Shown: piece by piece, positions 41,199-45,692 of the stretch | How positions within the stretch are numbered: the first letter of the stretch is position 1 | How the letters are laid out: each line of letters starts with the position of its first letter | Source: an uncultured Lachnospiraceae bacterium | Lineage (GTDB): Bacteria; Bacillota; Clostridia; Lachnospirales; Lachnospiraceae | Assembly: GCA_900548905.1 (NCBI GenBank) | Contig: URMK01000056.1 | Location: 1-45,692, forward strand | Length of the DNA stretch: 45,692 bases | Direction of reading: 5' to 3' | Translations under genes and position numbers: made by a program | The notes under the pieces: generated by a model | What the model was told of the DNA's origin: nothing | The model's input: only the letters and a program-made list of their open reading frames with translations | Database searches by the model: none

Positions 41199-41272
41199 CA
41201 GGAATCTTAACAAGTTATCATGCCGGCAAACGGTTTGCCGGAAGATATATAAACAATTATAAGGAGGTTACT

Positions 41273-42805
41273 ATGAAAAAGAATGTAGTGAAAAGACTTC
41301 TGGCTATCGGACTTTCCTGTGTGCTCGGCATGGGTATGTTAGCGGGCTGCGGTTCCAAGGAATCCGGCACAAGTACACCGGCTGGGGAAACAGAGGCTGC
41401 TGCGACGGATTCCGGCGCGGCGGAGACAACGGCGGAGAGCGCGTCGACTGATAAGGCCAGCGGTGATATCCCCACACTTGTTTGGTGGACCGTAGGCGGA
41501 ACCACACCAAGTGACTATACGGATCAGCTGGCATCCATCAATGAATATCTGGTGGATAAACTGGGCGTAAAGATTGATATTAAGGTGGCCGGCTGGGGCG
41601 ATTACGAACAGAAGATGAACACAATCGTTAATTCCGGCGAATACTTTGATATGATGTTTACCAACAACACCAATTACAGCAAATTTGTAAACCTGGGAGC
41701 CTTTGAAAACATAACCGATATGGTGCAGACCAGTACGCCGGATTTATACGGCTTCATTCCGGAAGCACTGTGGAACGGTGTTAAAATCGGAGGAAACGTA
41801 TATGCAGTTCCTTCCTATAAAGACTCCTCCGTTACCCAGTTCTGGTATTTTGACGACCAGTATGTACAGAAATACAATATCGACATTAATTCCATCAAGA
41901 CCATGAAGGATTTGGATTCTGCGTTCCGTGCCATGAAGGAAGGGGAAGGAAAGAGCTTTTATCCGCTGCAGATGGCACAGGGAAGCCCGTTCAACGGTTT
42001 CTTCAATGAGTATGACGGACTTACCGCAGGACTTCAGCCCATGGGCGTGAAGATCGACGACGAAACCCGTACCGTAGTATGTACCCTTGAGCAGGATGAC
42101 ATTATGGAAAACCTGAAGCTTCTGCATCAGTGGTATATGGACGGCATTATCAATCCGGATGCCAACGTTCTTACCGAAGTTCCCAAGAAGCTTCCTTTCT
42201 CCTCAGCACAGGGATGGCCCAGTGCGGCAGCTACCTGGCAGACACTGAACGGCGTGGAAAAATACGATGTGTTCAAGACCTTCGGACCTCTGTATTCCAC
42301 AGAAACCATACAGGGTTCCATGAACGCCGTTTCCATTAACTCCAAATACAAAGAAGAATGTCTGGCAGTGCTGAATCTGGTTAATACCGATCCCACCTTC
42401 CGTGATATGCTGGCTTATGGTGTGGAAGGGACTACCTTTGAATATGTGAGCGACGGTGTTGTGAAGAAACTGAGAGACGACTGGCCGCTGGCAGCTTATA
42501 CGCAGGGAACCTTCTTCAATATGTCCATTACCGAAGACGCTGACCCTGAACAGTGGGATCAGGTTAAGAAGCAGAATGAAGAAGCAGCCTCTTCCGTATG
42601 TCTTGGATTTGCACTGGACATCACCAATATCCAGAATGAAGTTGCAAACTGCCAGGCAGTCTGGGACAAATATAAATATGATATGCTGGTAGGCGCATCG
42701 GATCCGGAAACCACCGTTCCCAAATGTATTGAGGAATTAAAGAGTTCCGGCCTGGATACCATCATTGAAGAAACACAGAAACAGATTAATGAGTTCTTTA
42801 AATAA
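41273..42805 (+). CDS. Extracellular sugar-binding lipoprotein of the ABC transporter
   Basis: A 510-residue lipoprotein: signal peptide with lipobox LAGC (C26), a Thr/Ser/Glu-rich linker to about 65, then a family 1 binding fold (VWWTVGGTTPSDYTDQL opens it). The length and the YtcQ/LipO-like look fit oligosaccharide binding. AAGGAGG precedes ATG. Last gene of the transporter operon, followed by a terminator at 42843-42893. Confidence 0.93.
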   Translation: MKKNVVKRLLAIGLSCVLGMGMLAGCGSKESGTSTPAGETEAAATDSGAAETTAESASTDKASGDIPTLVWWTVGGTTPSDYTDQLASINEYLVDKLGVKIDIKVAGWGDYEQKMNTIVNSGEYFDMMFTNNTNYSKFVNLGAFENITDMVQTSTPDLYGFIPEALWNGVKIGGNVYAVPSYKDSSVTQFWYFDDQYVQKYNIDINSIKTMKDLDSAFRAMKEGEGKSFYPLQMAQGSPFNGFFNEYDGLTAGLQPMGVKIDDETRTVVCTLEQDDIMENLKLLHQWYMDGIINPDANVLTEVPKKLPFSSAQGWPSAAATWQTLNGVEKYDVFKTFGPLYSTETIQGSMNAVSINSKYKEECLAVLNLVNTDPTFRDMLAYGVEGTTFEYVSDGVVKKLRDDWPLAAYTQGTFFNMSITEDADPEQWDQVKKQNEEAASSVCLGFALDITNIQNEVANCQAVWDKYKYDMLVGASDPETTVPKCIEELKSSGLDTIIEETQKQINEFFK

Positions 42806-42842
42806 AGTGAAATCGTGTACTAGCGGTGATCTTTAGAAACCA

Positions 42843-42893
42843 GCCTCCCGGCGTGAACTTTGGTCTCCCAATGTTCACGTCAGGGGGCTTTTT
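42843..42893 (+). terminator. Terminator of the sugar transporter operon
   Basis: GCCTCCCGGCGTGAAC against GTTCACGTCAGGGGGC (mismatches limited to the lower stem), then TTTTT. The T-run abuts the -35 of the next promoter. Confidence 0.85.
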
Positions 42894-42895
42894 CC

Positions 42896-42924
42896 TTGTT
42901 GGCGGATCCATTTACGGGTATAAT
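42896..42924 (+). promoter_or_regulatory. Promoter of the two-component system
   Basis: TTGTTG (42896-42901), 17-base spacer, TATAAT (42919-42924). Start near 42931; this argues for the kinase start at 42982 rather than at 42940. Confidence 0.65.
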
Positions 42925-42981
42925 GGGAGTGAAGGCAGAATGAATAACAGAACAGACGACGGCCTGAAAGAGGAGCCCCCA

Positions 42982-44772
42982 ATGAGAAAAAACAGCATAT
43001 CTTTCCTGAAAATAAAGGTTTACAGGAGAAAATTCCTGGGGACCGCCATTGCTATCTTACTTCTGTGCACCATTTGTTTTATCGGTGTATCCGCTTTTTT
43101 TACCACCATCTGGGCGGGCCAGCAGAGACAGGAGGCCCAGGATGCATTTTCCATTATAGAGAAAAAAATAGGCAACATGAAAGATCAGCTGAACGAATAT
43201 ACGGAAGGCTGTTATGCCAGCAGGACCATGATGCAGGATGCCATGGCGCTGTTCACCTCCGGATCGGAGGCGGAATATCTGAAGACAAGGCTTGACAACA
43301 GCCGTTCCAGCACGGCGCAGATCGCCTATATGCCCGGTGATATGAAAAAACTGTTCATCAGCAGCCGGATTCAGGTCAGAGGAGCCACCTTTGTTTCAGA
43401 GAGCGGCATCAAGGCCGTATGGCTGGACCGGGTATCGGGGGACATGCATGTGACGTTCGGCCTGGGCCGGGAGGAGGAAGCCCTGGATATACCTGGCTTC
43501 GGGGATCTGATGCTGACCTCCTATGAGATCCGCGATCCGGATTCCATCAGCCGGCAGCTGGGGCGGCTTACCTTCTGGGTGGATCGGGAGGAACTGTTCC
43601 GCGGATTGGACCCTTCCGGTGCCTGGGCGGTTATGCAGGGCGGAAAGCCGCTGCATGTGGATTATACCACGGAGAAGGAATGGAACTGGATCTGTGCCGC
43701 AGAAAAACTGGAGGAGAGCCAGGGAACTTTTTACGGGAACGGCTATGATCGGATATATTATACGGTTTTTCCGTCCAGCCAGTATGATTTTTCTTATATT
43801 TGCGTGATAAACAGCAGGATGCTCTGGAAACTGAACCTGTCGGCGCTGATCGGGATAAGTTTTGTCCTGATCATTCTGGCCGTGGGGGCAGTCCTGGTTT
43901 CTTTTGTGGGAATCAGGAATGACGCCCGCTTCCTTTCCTATATCATGCAGATGCTGGGGGCGATGGAAAACGGCGATTTTTCCGTGGCGAAAAAACTGGA
44001 AATCCACAAAGAGCATAAAAATGAATATGGAAGAATAGCTATTGCATTAAAGGATGTGAGCCAGAAACTGGAAGGCTATATCCGAACGGAATATGTGATG
44101 AAGCTGAAGCAGCAGGAAGCGGCCATGCGGGCGCTGAAGCATCAGATTAACCCCCATTTCCTCTATAATACGCTGGAAAGCATCCGATCCAAGGCGCTGA
44201 TGTGGGGGGATGAGGAAACGGCGGAGGCCATTACCCAGCTGGGCAGCCTTTACCGGAGGATTGTCCATAGCCCGGATGTGCTTACCATGCAGGAAGAAGT
44301 GGATCTGCTGGAAATGTACCTGCGGATCATGTCGCTGCGGTTTGCCGGTAACTTTGTCTATCAGCTGGAAATCGAAAAGGGGCTGGAGAAGGTACATACG
44401 CCGGGTTTCTGGCTGCAGCCTCTGGCGGAAAACTTTTTTTCCCATGGGTTTGACAGAAATAATGAATTTAACCTTCTCATTTTGGACATCCGTTCGGAAG
44501 GGGGCGGGGTGAGAACACTCATGACGGACAATGGCCTGGGAATTGCCAGGGAACGGCTTGAGGCGATACGAAAACATATGCATGAGGGAAGCGATGATCC
44601 GGATGCGGATATCGGGCTTCGGAATGTATATATGAGACTGCAGTATTTTTACGGGGATGATTTCACGATGGAAATCGGAAATAATCCGGAAGGAGGGGCG
44701 CGGATTTCCGTCTATATTCCCACGCAGGCAGGCAAGGAGGAGACTGATGTACACGTTGTTGATAGTGGATGA
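42982..44772 (+). CDS. YesM-type sensor histidine kinase
   Basis: A 596-residue kinase: first membrane helix at about 19-41, a large extracytoplasmic sensor region to about 282, second helix about 284-310, HAMP, then the His_kinase family domain with the LKHQINPHFLYNT motif (H392 in the conserved NPHF; another His at 387) and an HATPase domain ending with the DNGLGIARERL segment. The start at 42982 has AAGAGGAG 6-7 bases upstream; the frame is open to 42826 across the terminator and promoter. It probably senses the sugar handled by the neighbouring transporter. Its end overlaps the regulator gene by 26 bases. Confidence 0.92.
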   Translation: MRKNSISFLKIKVYRRKFLGTAIAILLLCTICFIGVSAFFTTIWAGQQRQEAQDAFSIIEKKIGNMKDQLNEYTEGCYASRTMMQDAMALFTSGSEAEYLKTRLDNSRSSTAQIAYMPGDMKKLFISSRIQVRGATFVSESGIKAVWLDRVSGDMHVTFGLGREEEALDIPGFGDLMLTSYEIRDPDSISRQLGRLTFWVDREELFRGLDPSGAWAVMQGGKPLHVDYTTEKEWNWICAAEKLEESQGTFYGNGYDRIYYTVFPSSQYDFSYICVINSRMLWKLNLSALIGISFVLIILAVGAVLVSFVGIRNDARFLSYIMQMLGAMENGDFSVAKKLEIHKEHKNEYGRIAIALKDVSQKLEGYIRTEYVMKLKQQEAAMRALKHQINPHFLYNTLESIRSKALMWGDEETAEAITQLGSLYRRIVHSPDVLTMQEEVDLLEMYLRIMSLRFAGNFVYQLEIEKGLEKVHTPGFWLQPLAENFFSHGFDRNNEFNLLILDIRSEGGGVRTLMTDNGLGIARERLEAIRKHMHEGSDDPDADIGLRNVYMRLQYFYGDDFTMEIGNNPEGGARISVYIPTQAGKEETDVHVVDSG

Positions 44773-45505
44773 TGAGCCAAACATCCTGGAGGGAATCAAA
44801 CGGCTTCTGGACTGGAAAAGCCTGGGAGTGGGCCGGATAGAGACTGCCCGCAGTTCTCTGGAGGTGATGTCGGGTATCCTTGACTGGAGGCCGGATATCT
44901 GTCTGATGGATGTCTGTATAGGCAATGATAAGGGTTATGAGGTGATTAACTGCCTGAATAACCTGGGGGTACGATCCAATTATGTGATGATGAGCGGTTA
45001 TGATGAATTCAGCTACGCCTGCGAAGCCATCCGCTGCGGGGCGCTGGATTACCTGCTCAAGCCGGTGGAAAAAAAGAAGCTTCTGGAGGTGGTAAAAAAA
45101 ATCGTGGTGGAGAAACTTCACGGAAGCATTCCGGAGGAGGATGAAAAAAAGAACTGCGATCCTGTGCTGGATATGGATTACGATGCCATGTCCCCCCTGA
45201 TACATAAAATTGTCATGATGGTGAGCCTGGAGTACGGAGGACATATTTCCCTGAAAAGCATTGCCGATAAATTCCGTATGAATTCCACCTACCTCGGCCA
45301 GATTTTTATCAAGGAGACAGGTATGAAATTTTCCGAATATCTGATGTGCTACAGGCTGTATGTGGCAAGGGAACGGATTCTGAATTCGGATGAAAAAATA
45401 GCCGTGATCGCGGCGGATGTGGGGTATTCCAACATGAATTATTTCTACCAGCATTTCCACGGCTATTACCACACCACGCCGTCGGACATGCGGGCCAGAA
45501 AATAA
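44747..45505 (+). CDS. YesN-type response regulator with AraC DNA-binding domain
   Basis: A 252-residue regulator. The receiver domain (1-120) has acidic pocket D8-D9, phosphoacceptor D55 (in ICLMDVCIG) and K105 (in YLLKP). The C-terminal AraC domain (about 150-252) has two helix-turn-helix units. It is shorter than many YesN proteins because it lacks the long linker. AAGGAGGAG precedes ATG. It likely activates the sugar transporter promoter and perhaps the mannosidase and sulfatase genes. Confidence 0.93.
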   Translation: MYTLLIVDDEPNILEGIKRLLDWKSLGVGRIETARSSLEVMSGILDWRPDICLMDVCIGNDKGYEVINCLNNLGVRSNYVMMSGYDEFSYACEAIRCGALDYLLKPVEKKKLLEVVKKIVVEKLHGSIPEEDEKKNCDPVLDMDYDAMSPLIHKIVMMVSLEYGGHISLKSIADKFRMNSTYLGQIFIKETGMKFSEYLMCYRLYVARERILNSDEKIAVIAADVGYSNMNYFYQHFHGYYHTTPSDMRARK

Positions 45506-45523
45506 AATGACGCTGTCACCGGT

Positions 45524-45692
45524 TCCCTGTGCGGCTGCCTTTGCCGCCCCGTCCTGTGCCCCTCCGCCTTTGGACTGCCGGGCCTTCCTTCCCGTCTCGG
45601 CTGCGCGGGCTGCGGCCCGGCAAAGATTCCTGTAAGGGGCGTTATAAGCACGCCGGTCCTTAGGCTGCGTTCTTTGCAGCCTTAGTACCGCT
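45524..45692 (-). repeat. Second copy of the palindromic element core, cut by the window end
   Basis: 45621-45692 is the reverse complement of about 34686-34757 with about three differences over 70 bases. The outer part (from TTCCCTGTGCGGC at 45524) is only partly related, so the flanking arm differs between copies while the core is kept. Confidence 0.85.

Noticed and set aside
42826..42981. Upstream extension of the histidine kinase
   Set aside because: The extension spans a terminator and the promoter at 42896-42924; AAGAGGAG precedes the ATG at 42982.

Overview
The window looks like chromosome of an anaerobic gut Lachnospiraceae-type Firmicute (Clostridium cluster XIVa, for example an Eisenbergiella/Hungatella relative). 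This is inferred from AGGAGG-type ribosome binding sites, roughly 50 percent G+C, desulfoferrodoxin-type oxygen defence, a YesMN-type two-component system beside a LplB/YtcP-type sugar transporter, GH125 and sulfatase genes, and a ClpC gene preceded by a YtrA-like GntR gene instead of ctsR. I saw no rRNA, tRNA, CRISPR array, phage gene or transposase.

Layout. 1-4.5 kb: a Gfo/Idh/MocA-type oxidoreductase, an M24 peptidase on the opposite strand, a HAD-Nudix fusion and a small membrane-anchored protein. 4.6-8.1 kb: a heterodimeric ABC exporter on the minus strand with one degenerate and one canonical ATP site. 8.5-10.6 kb: an Rpn/PD-(D/E)XK-family protein and an AraC regulator. 10.65-10.93 kb: a repeat and hairpin cassette. 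11.2-14.7 kb: purE, then purM-purN-purD. 14.8-21 kb: an SH3/acidic-tail membrane protein, a GntR regulator overlapping clpC, a small conserved protein and radA. 21.1-26.2 kb: a BMP-type nucleoside uptake system (lipoprotein, double ATPase, two permeases), followed by a PepV-like dipeptidase and an aldo/keto reductase. 29.0-30.8 kb: a small Pro/Gly-rich protein and a LacI-family regulator. 30.8-31.4 kb: a gene-free stretch with a very strong promoter, LacI-type operator candidates and a highly structured, C-rich RNA. 31.5-33.4 kb: a minus-strand set of DUF134 regulator, desulfoferrodoxin and Mrp/NBP35 ATPase. 33.6-45.7 kb: a nucleotidyltransferase, a long palindromic repeat, GH125 mannosidase, a PHP protein, a sulfatase, a sugar ABC transporter without its own ATPase, and a histidine kinase/response regulator pair. 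The window ends inside a second copy of the palindromic repeat's core.

How the parts work together. The purine genes, the nucleoside importer and the peptidases serve nucleotide and peptide economy. The right third reads as a glycan-scavenging locus: alpha-mannosidase, sulfatase, oligosaccharide importer and its sensor/regulator pair. The DUF134-SOR-Mrp group sits behind a Fur/PerR-like box and a near-perfect palindrome and looks like an iron/oxygen-stress unit.

The best candidates for something undescribed are two. The first is the roughly 410-460 nt structured RNA at about 30919-31380: three tandem 18-nt hairpin units with a compensatory base-pair change, four C-rich segments, a loop complementary to the repeats, and a promoter carrying the same 12-base site found in front of the adjacent LacI gene. 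The second is the 253-bp palindromic element at 34566-34818, whose internal core recurs in inverted orientation at the end of the window. All assignments come from reading the sequence; no database search was run.
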